Below are positions 37,669 to 47,460 of a stretch of DNA of 64,000 nucleotides, piece by piece (positions within the stretch are counted from its first letter, which is position 1; each line of letters starts with the position of its first letter). The stretch is from Paenibacillus sp. GM2 (GTDB lineage: Bacteria; Bacillota; Bacilli; Paenibacillales; Paenibacillaceae), in NCBI RefSeq assembly GCF_900069005.2, contig NZ_LN831275.1, positions 64,258-128,257 on the forward strand, read 5' to 3'. The notes under the pieces were generated by a model, which saw only the letters and a program-made list of their open reading frames with translations, was not told the origin of the DNA and made no database searches. A program made the translations under genes and the position numbers.

Positions 37669-38220
37669 CTAATCACTGCTATCTTCCGGATCCAGCATAG
37701 ATAGCAGTTCCCGAATGGCAGCAGCCTGCTGATCGTTGTCGTTCATGATGCTGACGAAGACGGGAATGGCCTCTCTAAGTTGTACATAACTGAAATAATA
37801 GTAACTGAAAAAAGGACGCTGCTCATAACCCGGAGGCTCCTCAGCTTCCCATGACATCTCATCATCCTCTTCGTACTCCGGCCATAAATAGGCCTCATCC
37901 AGCAATTCCTCCATCGACTCAACCGTATTTTGCGGGTTCATGTAATCGATCAGGATAGCAGACGCGACAGCTGAATAAAGGGCGATTTCCTCTGTTGTGA
38001 CCTGCTCCGGAAGCTTCTCTGCAAGCTGACCTAGAAGAATGAGCAATACCCATGGCGTTGTCTGCCATAAGGTGCTCTGATGCTCAATCAGATGGGCCAG
38101 TTCCCCGTACTGCTTCGTCTCGATCAGTCTAGGAATATCCGTGCCTCTTCCATAAGCGGTCGTCAGTCGCTGCCAGGGAATACTATCAACGGTTCGGGTC
38201 GACCATGCGCTTCTCGTCAT
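37669..38220 (-). CDS. Hypothetical protein, 183 residues
   Basis: AGGAGGAG before the ATG gives a sound start. Soluble, acidic in the C-terminal half (stretch EYEEDDEMSWEAEEPPGYE at about 115-133) and helical in the N-terminal half (LIETKQYGELAHLIEHQ). Ends LLSMLDPEDSSD. Could be a HEAT-like helical repeat protein, but no family is recognised. Convergent with the GNAT gene, 16 bp between stops. Confidence 0.7.
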   Translation of the reverse strand: MTRSAWSTRTVDSIPWQRLTTAYGRGTDIPRLIETKQYGELAHLIEHQSTLWQTTPWVLLILLGQLAEKLPEQVTTEEIALYSAVASAILIDYMNPQNTVESMEELLDEAYLWPEYEEDDEMSWEAEEPPGYEQRPFFSYYYFSYVQLREAIPVFVSIMNDNDQQAAAIRELLSMLDPEDSSD

Positions 38221-38359
38221 TTCTCATCTCCTCCTCATTTCAAACCCCTATACTTCATCTACAAGATTATACCGCCAAATTCCTCTATTGATCATCAGAT
38301 CAGGATATGAAAGGGGCGCCCCTTTACAGATCAGCATATCTGCAAGAGCGCCCCAATTT

Positions 38360-38818
38360 CTACTGCATTTCTTTACCTGTTAACTCACGAACCACGGCCT
38401 TCTCCCGATTCTGCCGAATATGCGGTTCCTTGCGAAACACCCACCAGCGGCTGCCGGCAAAGTTTAAAATTACGCCGAGAACCGTGACCGCTCCCTTGCT
38501 TATCCATAGCGGGATGCCAAGCTGCTCATGCAAGAGCAGCATGCAGGCGGAAGTAACTCCCAGCGTCAGCAGATTCAGCAAGACGAAGCGCAGCAGCCCT
38601 TTGGTCAGCGCGCCCTCCTGCTTAAATGTCCACTTCCTGTTCATCAGGAAGCTGTTCAGTACCCCGCATCCATAAGCAATGATCTGCGCTGCAAGCCAAG
38701 GCAGCTGCCACCAGGTTAACAACGCAAATACGCCGATGTCTACGCCGGTGTTTACGATCCCTACAAGGCCAAAGAGGATAAAGGAACGTAGTGAATCACG
38801 CATCGCATTAGACTTCAT
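38360..38818 (-). CDS. GtrA-family membrane protein (putative lipid-linked sugar flippase)
   Basis: 152 residues from MKSNAMRDSLRSFILFGLVGIVNTG; AGGTGAG precedes this ATG, better than the one at 38836. Four membrane helices and the GtrA marks GLVGIVNTGVDIGVF, YGCGVLNSFLMNRKWTF and GVILNFAGSRWWVFRK. GtrA proteins are proposed to flip undecaprenyl-phosphate-linked glucose or similar sugars. It is the last gene of the polysaccharide cluster, 110 bp after the GGDEF gene with a weak hairpin in between, so co-transcription is likely but not certain. A GC-rich hairpin lies just downstream (38311-38356). Confidence 0.88.
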   Translation of the reverse strand: MKSNAMRDSLRSFILFGLVGIVNTGVDIGVFALLTWWQLPWLAAQIIAYGCGVLNSFLMNRKWTFKQEGALTKGLLRFVLLNLLTLGVTSACMLLLHEQLGIPLWISKGAVTVLGVILNFAGSRWWVFRKEPHIRQNREKAVVRELTGKEMQ

Positions 38819-38928
38819 AGGGATCTCACCTTCCATCCAATTTTTCTAACCCAGTCAGTTCACAAAGTGCGTTTTTGATAAAAAACGGATTTTATCCGGT
38901 ACTGAAAACCGTACTCATGGGAGATGCA

Positions 38929-39780
38929 CTATACGTCATACTCCATCTTCTGCCGCGCCTTCGCGATAAAATCAAGTGGAGTCTCGACTTCTTCAGAATA
39001 CTGCATCGCTCCGATCGTCAGCTTCATATCAAGCTTGTACTTGTTCGAGAACTCAATATTGTTGAACGATTCCACCTTCTCCTTCAGACGCTGCACCACG
39101 ATCTTGGCGCCATCCTCATCCGTGAACAGCAGAAGTCCCCAAGTAGGATGATCTGCATTCAGCATATAAAGGGAATCATTCATGCGAATGCTCGTCTCGC
39201 TCATTCGCGAGATGTCATAGACCATATCGGTGATCTGGGCCTGACTTACCATCCGGCTCAGTTCGTCCCAATGTTTGACCGTCATGACGACCAGAGTTAA
39301 CGGGATTTGATAACGCTTGGACAACGCCATGAACACGGTGGCATCGCTTTGAAAAGAGCGGGTATTCTTCAAATTGGTATGTTCATCTAAGGTAGCTAAT
39401 GATGCATTCTTCGCTTGAAGCTGCTCCTTCTCCTGCTGGAGACGCCGATTAGCATAGGTCAGCAGGGCGATAACCGCCGTCAGAACCGGCATCATTACCA
39501 GCCAATAGTAATGATAGCTCTGAAGCGGCTCGCCGACAATCACTGTTTGATAAATCGTATAGGTACCATATCCGAAGATAAACACGATGTTGAGAATCAG
39601 CCCTACGGTGATGCTGGTGAAGTAAGTTATTACAGCCACCAGGAACGATATATTCAACAAAATCATGTTGATAAGATAGCGGTCCGGGTCCCCCGCCGTG
39701 AACACGATATGGATGAAACAGACTACAAACAGCAGCAGAAATGCCGCATCCGACAACAAACTGCTTTGATAGCGCCTCAT
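38929..39780 (-). CDS. YdaK-like c-di-GMP receptor: four-helix membrane part plus degenerate GGDEF
   Basis: 283 residues: about four membrane helices (10-110), a short coiled stretch RRLQQEKEQLQAKNASLATL, then a GGDEF-fold domain from about 131 (LDEHTNLKNTRSF). The catalytic GGDEF is replaced by NADHP (208-212), so cyclase activity is not expected. The I-site motif RxxD is kept as Arg199-Met-Asn-Asp202, at the standard five-residue distance. That is the signature of a c-di-GMP receptor, as reported for B. subtilis YdaK and Listeria PssE. Starts within the ydaN-like stop (ATGA). Would activate the synthase when c-di-GMP rises. Confidence 0.85.
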   Translation of the reverse strand: MRRYQSSLLSDAAFLLLFVVCFIHIVFTAGDPDRYLINMILLNISFLVAVITYFTSITVGLILNIVFIFGYGTYTIYQTVIVGEPLQSYHYYWLVMMPVLTAVIALLTYANRRLQQEKEQLQAKNASLATLDEHTNLKNTRSFQSDATVFMALSKRYQIPLTLVVMTVKHWDELSRMVSQAQITDMVYDISRMSETSIRMNDSLYMLNADHPTWGLLLFTDEDGAKIVVQRLKEKVESFNNIEFSNKYKLDMKLTIGAMQYSEEVETPLDFIAKARQKMEYDV

Positions 39781-41867
39781 GACTCTCCCCCCGCTCTCTT
39801 TCTATGCTTACGGATCATGAGAACAAGCGATACGACCACCAGGAGGAAGGTAAGTCCAGCGGCCACGATAAAGCCCATGACATCGCCTCGTTCGGTAATC
39901 TGTGCGACTAGGCCCTGATCTTTCGGCTCCGCTTGCTTCTTAAAGCGGTAAGCCTTCGTATTGCCGTCTACATCGGTGACAACACCGTCTCCATAGACCT
40001 TCCATTTGGCGCTGTCCGTTGCCAGCAGCCCCGAAGCCAGGTAACTGTATTTCGAGCTTGCCCCTGTAACCGCAAGCCAGGCATATCCCTTCGCATAAGG
40101 AGACTCCATTAACTGCAGCGTGCCGATCCGCTTACCGTAGTTCTCCTCGATACTCATCTTCTCATTGGATTGTATCCCTTCCCCATTGGACCCGTACTGG
40201 AAAAACAACTTGCTGTTGTTCTTCTGAAGCCAGGCATTATCCTTGTAGGAACCGATGGAAATGAGATTGTGCTGCTGCAGCTCGGATTCTCCCGGCAGCT
40301 TGCCGTCGGTATAGAAACTTACCTCGCCAGTATTGGCTTCCGCATACTTGCCAAGCAAATGGAACAGATTGCCGATAGTCTGATAGCCGTAGGAGTCCAA
40401 CTGCTCCGGCAATAATACTGCGATCTTGTTGAAGCTCGCATCCCTCAGGAACGGATTCGGATAATTGTTGAACAACAAGTCCGTGCGATCCTTCGTATTC
40501 AATTGAAGCATAGAATCCTTGGTAATAAACGCCCAGGGCATCTGATCCTGAAGTTCAATACAGCCGGCGCTGATCAATTCCAGATCAAAGGCCACCGTAA
40601 CCGAGAAATTGCCTGAAACCTCAAGATTCTTCGGAATCGTCAGTGTAAGCTGATCCTGGTTCGCCGCCTCCTTGGTCAGCTTCTTGCTGCCAATCGGCGT
40701 GTCATTAATGAGAACCGTCACGAGCGAACGGTCAAAATCCAGATTGTCCGAATAGCGGAAATCAAGGCTGATCTTGCTCGATTCAGCAATGAAGCGATTC
40801 GCTGGCAGCGAGACGAAGTAGCTCTTCTCTTGATGCATCATCCCGTTCAGCTTGTCCCCGGTCTCCGTAAGCGTTACATTGCGGCTTACGCTAATCTCCG
40901 GCGTCTCTACCCTCGTGTCGGCATCAAGCCATTTCTCCGCTCCGTCCAGTTGGTCTATCAACGTCTGATTCCCAATCAGGCGTCCCGCCTTCTTAAGCAG
41001 AGCAGGGTCCTCTGATGTCACGATCAGCGCGGTTTGCCCGCCCGACTTCACGACGCGGATCAGCGCTTTATCCGCAAGGCTGACTTGTCCCAGGGCCTGC
41101 TTCCATTGATCCGGCAAATCTTTATATAGCGATACAACCACCACTGTCTCGCGCTCAGTTAGCGTGGAGTCTCCCCACGGAAGCATCGGTATTGAATTAT
41201 TCTCCGAGCGGTTGCCCTTGGCAAAGCCGGAAAGCGCATATATCGCCGCTTCAAGCTCAGCCGGGTCGCTGTCCTTGGGAACGCTAAGCGCGCTAAGCCC
41301 CTGCTCTAACGAATCCAGACCGATGAACCGTTGATTGAAATCACGAATGCTTTCTCCAATGTCTTTTTTGGAATAATTGACTGTAATATAGGAGCTCTTG
41401 TACAACTCAAGCCAATTGTCTCGCTTCTCTACAGGCACGCAGATTTGATCCGGCAAATGGGTCACAATATATCCCTCGATGGAGAGCGAGTTACTCCCTG
41501 ACACCAGCAGATTCTTAGGCACAGCAACACTTATCGTCTGCCTCTTCTGTTCATCCACCACAGGGCGGAAAGAATAAAATGCCGTACCATTCATCTTGAG
41601 CGTAACACTCGATACTTCCCTTCTTGATAGCTGGGTGGCCTGATAATCGAGATTTAGAGTCAGCGTATTAACATCCCAGTAATCCTCAAGCTGAACATAC
41701 AACGTTCGCGCTGCCGTAACCCCCGATAATGACACGTTCGATGAAGTCAAAGGCGCTTCATAAGTGAACTTGTCTCCACTCTGTACGGGTTCGGCATATA
41801 CCTGGCCGCAGGATATTACGAATAGGATGAAGCATAAAATACCTGAGATCATAGACCTTCTTTTCAC
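39777..41867 (-). CDS. BcsB-like (YdaN-type) exopolysaccharide synthase accessory protein
   Basis: 696 residues: signal peptide 1-25 (CGQVYA), a long extracellular beta-rich region with two carbohydrate-binding/ferredoxin-like repeats typical of BcsB, and a C-terminal membrane helix (about 668-688) followed by RKHRKRAGGES. In cellulose-type synthases the C-terminal anchor helix of BcsB packs on BcsA and is needed for activity. Located between the GT2 gene (16 bp away) and the degenerate GGDEF gene (4-base overlap). Family assignment is from architecture and BcsB-like segments such as SAGCIELQDQMPWAFI. Confidence 0.85.
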   Translation of the reverse strand: MKRRSMISGILCFILFVISCGQVYAEPVQSGDKFTYEAPLTSSNVSLSGVTAARTLYVQLEDYWDVNTLTLNLDYQATQLSRREVSSVTLKMNGTAFYSFRPVVDEQKRQTISVAVPKNLLVSGSNSLSIEGYIVTHLPDQICVPVEKRDNWLELYKSSYITVNYSKKDIGESIRDFNQRFIGLDSLEQGLSALSVPKDSDPAELEAAIYALSGFAKGNRSENNSIPMLPWGDSTLTERETVVVVSLYKDLPDQWKQALGQVSLADKALIRVVKSGGQTALIVTSEDPALLKKAGRLIGNQTLIDQLDGAEKWLDADTRVETPEISVSRNVTLTETGDKLNGMMHQEKSYFVSLPANRFIAESSKISLDFRYSDNLDFDRSLVTVLINDTPIGSKKLTKEAANQDQLTLTIPKNLEVSGNFSVTVAFDLELISAGCIELQDQMPWAFITKDSMLQLNTKDRTDLLFNNYPNPFLRDASFNKIAVLLPEQLDSYGYQTIGNLFHLLGKYAEANTGEVSFYTDGKLPGESELQQHNLISIGSYKDNAWLQKNNSKLFFQYGSNGEGIQSNEKMSIEENYGKRIGTLQLMESPYAKGYAWLAVTGASSKYSYLASGLLATDSAKWKVYGDGVVTDVDGNTKAYRFKKQAEPKDQGLVAQITERGDVMGFIVAAGLTFLLVVVSLVLMIRKHRKRAGGES

Positions 41868-41883
41868 GTTTCTCCCCCTTATC

Positions 41884-43134
41884 TTAATAGCGTTCGGTTT
41901 TGTACCACTTTACTTCTCTTTTAAAGATCAGATCCTTGATGTAGTTATATAGGCCGTAAGCAGCTACGACCATCCACAACTGACAATAAGAAACATACAT
42001 CAGCATAATAATCCATAGGTTGGAGAGCCTCATCTCTCCCTTCTCCGTAATTAACGTCACGAAGGTCCCCGTCACAAATAGGATGATAGCCAGCAGCCAC
42101 AGGAATGAACTGAGGCCAGCTATCGTAGTATGAACAAGCCCCAATGCATATAAAATAAGCAGAACGTCGGACATAATGAGCGAAGTCAGCAATAAGAAGT
42201 AAATCGATAAGAAATAGAGAAGGTCAAAATGAATCCGCCTCGCTGAACGATCGAACAAGAGCGGCAAGTTTTTGACAATAACATAAATATTGCCCTTTGC
42301 CCATCTCGTCCGCTGTTTGAACCATACCTTCAACGTCTGCGGCTCCTGCTCCCAGGTGACCGACTTGGGCTGGAACTTGATGCGGTAGCCCATCATGTAA
42401 ATGCGGAAGCTGATCTCCGTATCCTCGGCGATCGCCTTGACATCCCAGCCGCCAATCCGCTCAATAATTTCCCGGCGCATAATAAAGTTTGTCCCCGGGA
42501 TGGTACACAGCTTGAAGAGCTTCCAACGCCCGGCCTGAGCCATCCATTGGAAGGACAGCGTCTCAACATTGATAAAGCGTGTGAGTAGGCTGGCATTGCG
42601 ATTACGGGTACGAAATTTGCCGATCACCGCTCCCAGTGTCTGATCATGAGTAATTTCCCCGACAAGATAGCGCAGAGCGGTCTTCTCCGGCGTATTATCG
42701 GCATCGTAAATGGCGATATATTCCCCTTTGCTCTGTTTGAAGCCAATGTTTAGAGCATTGGACTTGCCTTTGCCGCCGGTAATATGATCCGTGTTAATGA
42801 CGATCAAATTCCGTCCCGTGTACTTGTTCTGAAGCTTCGCCAGGAGTTCGCGGCTATTATCGCTCGAATTGTCATTAATCACGATGATCTCATAACAGTC
42901 ATGCGGATAATCCAGGGCAAGCAAAGCCTCTACCGTCTGCGTGATCACCTTCCCCTCATTATGGGCCGGCACCATCAGCGTGACGAAGGGAATCTCCTTC
43001 GGAAGCGGCGGCACCTCGCGTCTCTCATTCTCCATGTAGTACAGGTATCCGGAAATGATCAGCACCACATTAACGAGAAGCAGCGACCATATACTGATGA
43101 CAGCGATCAGCATTAAGATATCTGCAGCAGTCAT
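41884..43134 (-). CDS. YdaM-like processive glycosyltransferase family 2 (polysaccharide synthase)
   Basis: 416 residues from MTAADILMLIAVISIW; AAGGAGG lies just before this ATG (the frame extends to 43182). A membrane helix, a cytosolic GT-A domain and three or four C-terminal helices. Motifs: MVPAHNEGKVI, the DxD-type IYDADNTPEKT, AEDTEISFR (catalytic Asp) and the processive QRTRW. No PilZ domain, which fits c-di-GMP control through the separate YdaK-like protein. Polymerises and extrudes a beta-linked glycan; donor not visible. In Listeria the orthologous system makes a ManNAc-based polymer. Confidence 0.9.
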   Translation of the reverse strand: MTAADILMLIAVISIWSLLLVNVVLIISGYLYYMENERREVPPLPKEIPFVTLMVPAHNEGKVITQTVEALLALDYPHDCYEIIVINDNSSDNSRELLAKLQNKYTGRNLIVINTDHITGGKGKSNALNIGFKQSKGEYIAIYDADNTPEKTALRYLVGEITHDQTLGAVIGKFRTRNRNASLLTRFINVETLSFQWMAQAGRWKLFKLCTIPGTNFIMRREIIERIGGWDVKAIAEDTEISFRIYMMGYRIKFQPKSVTWEQEPQTLKVWFKQRTRWAKGNIYVIVKNLPLLFDRSARRIHFDLLYFLSIYFLLLTSLIMSDVLLILYALGLVHTTIAGLSSFLWLLAIILFVTGTFVTLITEKGEMRLSNLWIIMLMYVSYCQLWMVVAAYGLYNYIKDLIFKREVKWYKTERY

Positions 43135-43144
43135 GACTGCCTCC

Positions 43145-44740
43145 TTACTTATAAAATTTCCTTTTATACATGCGATATCCAATAATCAGGAAACCGGAAA
43201 ATACGAACAAGGTGATAAAAATGATAATGATAAAAATTCTGTTCTGGACCGAAAACCAAGTTTCAAAGCTTTTTTGCTCCTGCTGCTTATATTCGTAATC
43301 AGAGCTTGTCTCTACATGGCCGGCCTGAATGCCTATATTCGTTCCGTTTAATATAAGTGAGCCACGCTCTGATCCTAATTGATTGGCCTCAGTCGCTACG
43401 GCATGCACCTCATTCTTATAGTCTTCGAAATGAATCCAGGTGTTGCGGAGTTGATCTGTCAGGCTCGCAAGCTCTTCCTCTGTCTGTACAAAATCATATG
43501 TGATCGCCAGATCCATCGGAGGCGGATCGATCATCCGCCCCTCGATCAAGTATCGCTGCAAGTACGATTGAGTCACGCTGTATAACGAGGACGGGAACGC
43601 CTGCGACCGATTAAGTTCCGCCTTGTGGACCGGGCGCTTGTCCGGGAAGAGGACAACAGAGTCGAAGAATGACATCCCTTCCTGAACAAAATGCTCGTCA
43701 TACGACCAATACATTTCCGTTCCCATCCCTAGCGGCACAACGCCCGCCTCTGCCAGCACATCAATAAAATGCTCCATCTGACGATACAGGCTGCGATCCA
43801 GGTCCTGAATGGTCGTTGCGACAACAGGCGACTCGACCAGGATCGTGCCATTGCGGGACTGAACATATTTCAATGTATTGATATAGCGCTCCATAGACGG
43901 ATAATCCGTATTGTTGAATACCGGATGCACACTAATGATGAAGGGAATCCCCGCCTCAAACAGCTCATCTGACATTCGTTCCAGCAAAGACAAGTTCGAA
44001 AAAGGATAAATCTCTTTGAACAGAAGATAATTATGGCCGTTTTCTCTCTGCTGAACCCAATCCTTAAGCACATAGGATACAGCCATCTCACTTAACGTAT
44101 CCTTCTCCAAGAAAGGAACATAAGCGTACCCTCCCTTGCTCATCCCATAGGGATAACTGGTATCCTGTATCTTCAGCGTGCCATATTCCTGCACATTCGG
44201 TGTATTTGAATTATAGATAGATGGAAGATGAATCGACTTCTGCGAGAAAGGGCCAATCGACAAATCCGCCATTTTCTCTACGGCTTGCACTTGCAGGCCT
44301 AATGCATGAACCATTTTGGCCCGCGGCGAAGCTCCGATGTAGAGCATATCTCCCGAATAAGACTGCAAATCTCTGAAATAATCACTATTCTCTTCCGCAA
44401 GATCAGAGCGGTTCTGCACCTCGATCAGCCCGGAATACCCCTCCAACGCTCCTGCAGTATAAGTATCGAGCGACTGGACCGTGACCTGAACCTGAAATGC
44501 GGCAAGCAGCCGCTTCAAAGCTTCCACATTGCCTTCCCGCTCTGTTCCTACATCCAGGCTGTCATAGATGATAAGTACTGAGGAAGAGGAAGTCCGCGTA
44601 TCCGCCAGGGCCAGGGATGGACCCAGGGGAAGAATAAGACCTATCATAAGCGGTATCAATACCGCAGTCAGCCAGCGACAATGACAAAGACGATGATGCC
44701 CCCTCAAGCAGATCCTCCTCTCCTCTTCGTTACGGCTCAT
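43145..44740 (-). CDS. YdaL-like DUF2334 protein (deacetylase-fold), membrane anchored
   Basis: About 531 residues with an N-terminal signal/anchor (LTAVLIPLMIGLILPLGPSLALA), an extracytoplasmic DUF2334 domain, and a C-terminal helix (IFIIIIFITLFVFSGFLII) with a basic cytosolic end. DUF2334 is related to polysaccharide deacetylases; the segments IPFIISVHPVFNN and PLGMGTEMYW contain the expected metal-type residues. May trim acetyl groups from the polymer. The start at 44740 overlaps the upstream stop; a TTG at 44707 directly after AGGAGGATCTGC is an equally good start. Confidence 0.82.
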   Translation of the reverse strand: MSRNEEERRICLRGHHRLCHCRWLTAVLIPLMIGLILPLGPSLALADTRTSSSSVLIIYDSLDVGTEREGNVEALKRLLAAFQVQVTVQSLDTYTAGALEGYSGLIEVQNRSDLAEENSDYFRDLQSYSGDMLYIGASPRAKMVHALGLQVQAVEKMADLSIGPFSQKSIHLPSIYNSNTPNVQEYGTLKIQDTSYPYGMSKGGYAYVPFLEKDTLSEMAVSYVLKDWVQQRENGHNYLLFKEIYPFSNLSLLERMSDELFEAGIPFIISVHPVFNNTDYPSMERYINTLKYVQSRNGTILVESPVVATTIQDLDRSLYRQMEHFIDVLAEAGVVPLGMGTEMYWSYDEHFVQEGMSFFDSVVLFPDKRPVHKAELNRSQAFPSSLYSVTQSYLQRYLIEGRMIDPPPMDLAITYDFVQTEEELASLTDQLRNTWIHFEDYKNEVHAVATEANQLGSERGSLILNGTNIGIQAGHVETSSDYEYKQQEQKSFETWFSVQNRIFIIIIFITLFVFSGFLIIGYRMYKRKFYK

Positions 44741-46229
44741 GATGCACCGTCGGCTTGTTCTGCCATAGATTACGGCAAATGGCATCCGCAATCGCCGTGA
44801 ATGTAACTAAATCAAATGCGGCTGTGAATAGAAATTCATGCTTTGACAAGTCCGCATCCCCGGCCCCGATAATCGAGACGAGTATTCCCGACAGCCCCAT
44901 AAACATCAGCATTAACACCAGAGGAAGCCGTACCATGCCCCGCACATTTCGAGCTTTAACGGCCGCGATAAACTGCGGGGTGTATATCCCCGTAATGACC
45001 AGCATCCAGATCACAATGAAGCCGAAGGTCTTGGGTGCGAGCGCTCGCTTAAGTTCACTGTATCCGGAGAAGAATTTCGTCTGGGTCCCAAAAGGCTTGC
45101 CGGCCGCTTTCTCATAGTTGCCCATCGCGGGCGGACGAATCGTAAATGCATTTTTCGCCGCAATATCGAGCATCTTCCCCGCTTGATCCGGGTGGCTGAT
45201 ATAGTAAGCAAGAATGGATACGAAGCCATAATGTTTATAGAAGTTATCCTCAAGTATCGGAGAGTTTACATCTACAGTCGTGTAAGGTTCATAATAAATG
45301 CTCTCATTGAGAACCGCATACTGCCTGTCAATTCCAAAGCTCTTCAAGGTTGCCTCCGGGTCTTCAGACTGCATCAGAACACCGCGTGTCATCGCATGGT
45401 ATTTGTTAATGTTTACGAACTCCTTCGGAATCAGCACATAGGTGGCGATACCAGCAAACATCAACAGAGCAAGCGATGAAGCTACCATCGCGCGAAAGGT
45501 GCGCTGTCGGCGAACGAAGATAATAATCACTCCCATGACAGCAATAATGATGCCGACAGGGGCATTTTGCTGTTTGCTGGTCGTCAGCAAGAGCCCGCTA
45601 ATCAAGAAGATCATCATCATCGCATAGTCAGAGTATCGTCCACGGAATAACAGCAGCCCTGAGGCAAATAAATAAATGAGCATAATCCAGACCATACTCT
45701 CACTAAAAAACGAATTAAAAAAAGCAGTATAAGCGGTGTCCGCAAACAAGAAAACAGCTAGCACGGCTACGATATACCCGTATTTGCGCTTCATTCTCCA
45801 GGTTATGGCTTCGACGAACAGATAGACGGCAAAGGTATATAAAACAGTCAGGAGCGCCCCTTGCACCCGAATGTCGAACACCTGCTTGTCGAACCATTGA
45901 TTGATCCAGACCGACAGGCAGATTAGCAGAGATTGCGATGAGGTCAAGGTCGCCCCATTCTCATTAAAATACTGAAAGATTCCAAACCCCTTATTGAAAT
46001 AGCCTAAATACAAACTGTCATAATCAGGCGTATTGAAGTATAAACCATTGCTATATAACACACGGAAGTAGTCCCCATTATCAGCCATCCCGATATAGGG
46101 CGGCACGAACAAGGCAATGACGGTAATGATCAGTACTAGTGCCGCTGCGAACAGAGATGGTGAAACATAACGGCTGAACGGTGCGATTTTATATTTCAGC
46201 TTGTTCAACCCATGAGCCTTATCTGCCAA
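44730..46229 (-). CDS. Polytopic membrane glycosyltransferase-like protein (GT-C type)
   Basis: 499 residues, about eleven membrane helices, with a large outside loop after the first helix (GMADNGDYFRVLYSNGLYF...) that has acidic residues as in GT-C transferases using lipid-linked sugars. Second long loop between helices about 270 and 370. TTG start with AGGTGA six bases upstream. I infer a role as the third part of a GtrA/GtrB-type decoration system, because a GtrB-like and a GtrA gene share this operon. Not a member of the core ydaJKLMN set. Similarity to WsfD-like surface-glycan proteins is possible but unverified. Confidence 0.7.
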   Translation of the reverse strand: MADKAHGLNKLKYKIAPFSRYVSPSLFAAALVLIITVIALFVPPYIGMADNGDYFRVLYSNGLYFNTPDYDSLYLGYFNKGFGIFQYFNENGATLTSSQSLLICLSVWINQWFDKQVFDIRVQGALLTVLYTFAVYLFVEAITWRMKRKYGYIVAVLAVFLFADTAYTAFFNSFFSESMVWIMLIYLFASGLLLFRGRYSDYAMMMIFLISGLLLTTSKQQNAPVGIIIAVMGVIIIFVRRQRTFRAMVASSLALLMFAGIATYVLIPKEFVNINKYHAMTRGVLMQSEDPEATLKSFGIDRQYAVLNESIYYEPYTTVDVNSPILEDNFYKHYGFVSILAYYISHPDQAGKMLDIAAKNAFTIRPPAMGNYEKAAGKPFGTQTKFFSGYSELKRALAPKTFGFIVIWMLVITGIYTPQFIAAVKARNVRGMVRLPLVLMLMFMGLSGILVSIIGAGDADLSKHEFLFTAAFDLVTFTAIADAICRNLWQNKPTVHHEP

Positions 46230-46267
46230 ATGACTTCACCTGCCTTCTTGCCTGCCCATCCCCGGCT

Positions 46268-47449
46268 CTAGTGAGCATAGGCAAGCAATGCCATCAAATT
46301 ATCAAATGAAAAGGCCTGCTTCGTCCCTGAGTCCCCGAAGCCGCCGTAGAACGGGCTTGTCTTATCATGAACCTGATATTTCTCCATCTGCTGAATGCTA
46401 TCTCTATATAATCCATCATCCCCGACAACCGACCCGATCATCGCCGCTATGGCATATATTGCGGTGGACTGGATCTGATTTAACGGCTTGCCCTGCAGGT
46501 CATATTGGCCGTAAAGTGTTCCTCTACTCACCTGATCCTTTAAGTAAGCGATGCTCTCAGGACGCTCCAGCCCTGACTCTGCTAATGACAGGACTGCCAG
46601 CAGCGACTCTACGGTATTAATTCCTTCCGAATGATATGAATCCGTATCATACTCGTATCTTGTCTCATAGAAAGGAAAAGCATCCGATAAATATCCGTTC
46701 TGCAATATCGCTTGCATATTTTGAGTCAACGCCGTCTTCTGCTCAGCGGGAATCGGCAGCCGCTGCAAGGTCTTCAGATCGATATAACATAGAGTGACAA
46801 AGTTATTGTTATTCTTGTATTTCTCATCATAAAAATCGAACATCCTGTTATCCTTGGTGTTATAACGATAGAACAATGCTCCGTAGCTGTCGGCCAGCTC
46901 CTTATATTCCGGGGCAAACCGATCGCCCGCCTCATACAGGGCCCGAATGATCCGGAGATCATCCACCGCAGCATTAATCGTATACTTCTCACTCTGTTTG
47001 GGGCTGTACCGGTAACTAAAACCCGAAGGAAGTTCGAAGACTCGCTTGGCCCGCTCCCATTCCGCCTGAAAATCCTCCTCGCGGTTCGTTAATACGTAGT
47101 AGCGCATCATTAAACCGGCTGATTCGCTGAGCACCTCATGCCCGCTGGCAGCCGTCCCTGTCTCATTACTATCCAGATAGTTCGTATACACTCCATCAGG
47201 ACCGTATAATTGGCTTAGTACAAAATGTTCGGTGCGCTGGCGATACAGCTTCAATCGCTCCCGATATGCCGCATCACGGTTAATCAATGAACGATCCGGC
47301 TGTGTATGTTCGACTGGCTCAGCCGTCTGCCCTTGTTGCAGAGGCCTATTGCCGCAAGCTGCAAGCGCACTGAACAGTACCGGCACAACGAGCAGAAATA
47401 TCCCGGCTCGCTTCAACTTCTGTCTTCTATTCAAGGTCTTGCACCACAA
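46268..47449 (-). CDS. YdaJ/PssZ-like GH8-fold lipoprotein hydrolase
   Basis: 393 residues. Lipobox LAAC with Cys32, so anchored outside the membrane. Alpha/alpha-barrel of the GH8 type: the general-acid Glu109 sits in LSESAGLMMRYYVL, matching the SE(G/S)xGxxM pattern of GH8, and NAAVDDLRIIRAL carries the conserved Asp-Asp. Equivalent to BcsZ, B. subtilis YdaJ and Listeria PssZ, which cut or dislodge the polymer. Start codon is uncertain: TTG at 47449 with GGAAAG very close, or TTG at 47434. Confidence 0.8.
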   Translation of the reverse strand: MWCKTLNRRQKLKRAGIFLLVVPVLFSALAACGNRPLQQGQTAEPVEHTQPDRSLINRDAAYRERLKLYRQRTEHFVLSQLYGPDGVYTNYLDSNETGTAASGHEVLSESAGLMMRYYVLTNREEDFQAEWERAKRVFELPSGFSYRYSPKQSEKYTINAAVDDLRIIRALYEAGDRFAPEYKELADSYGALFYRYNTKDNRMFDFYDEKYKNNNNFVTLCYIDLKTLQRLPIPAEQKTALTQNMQAILQNGYLSDAFPFYETRYEYDTDSYHSEGINTVESLLAVLSLAESGLERPESIAYLKDQVSRGTLYGQYDLQGKPLNQIQSTAIYAIAAMIGSVVGDDGLYRDSIQQMEKYQVHDKTSPFYGGFGDSGTKQAFSFDNLMALLAYAH

Positions 47450-47460
47450 CTTTCCAATCG

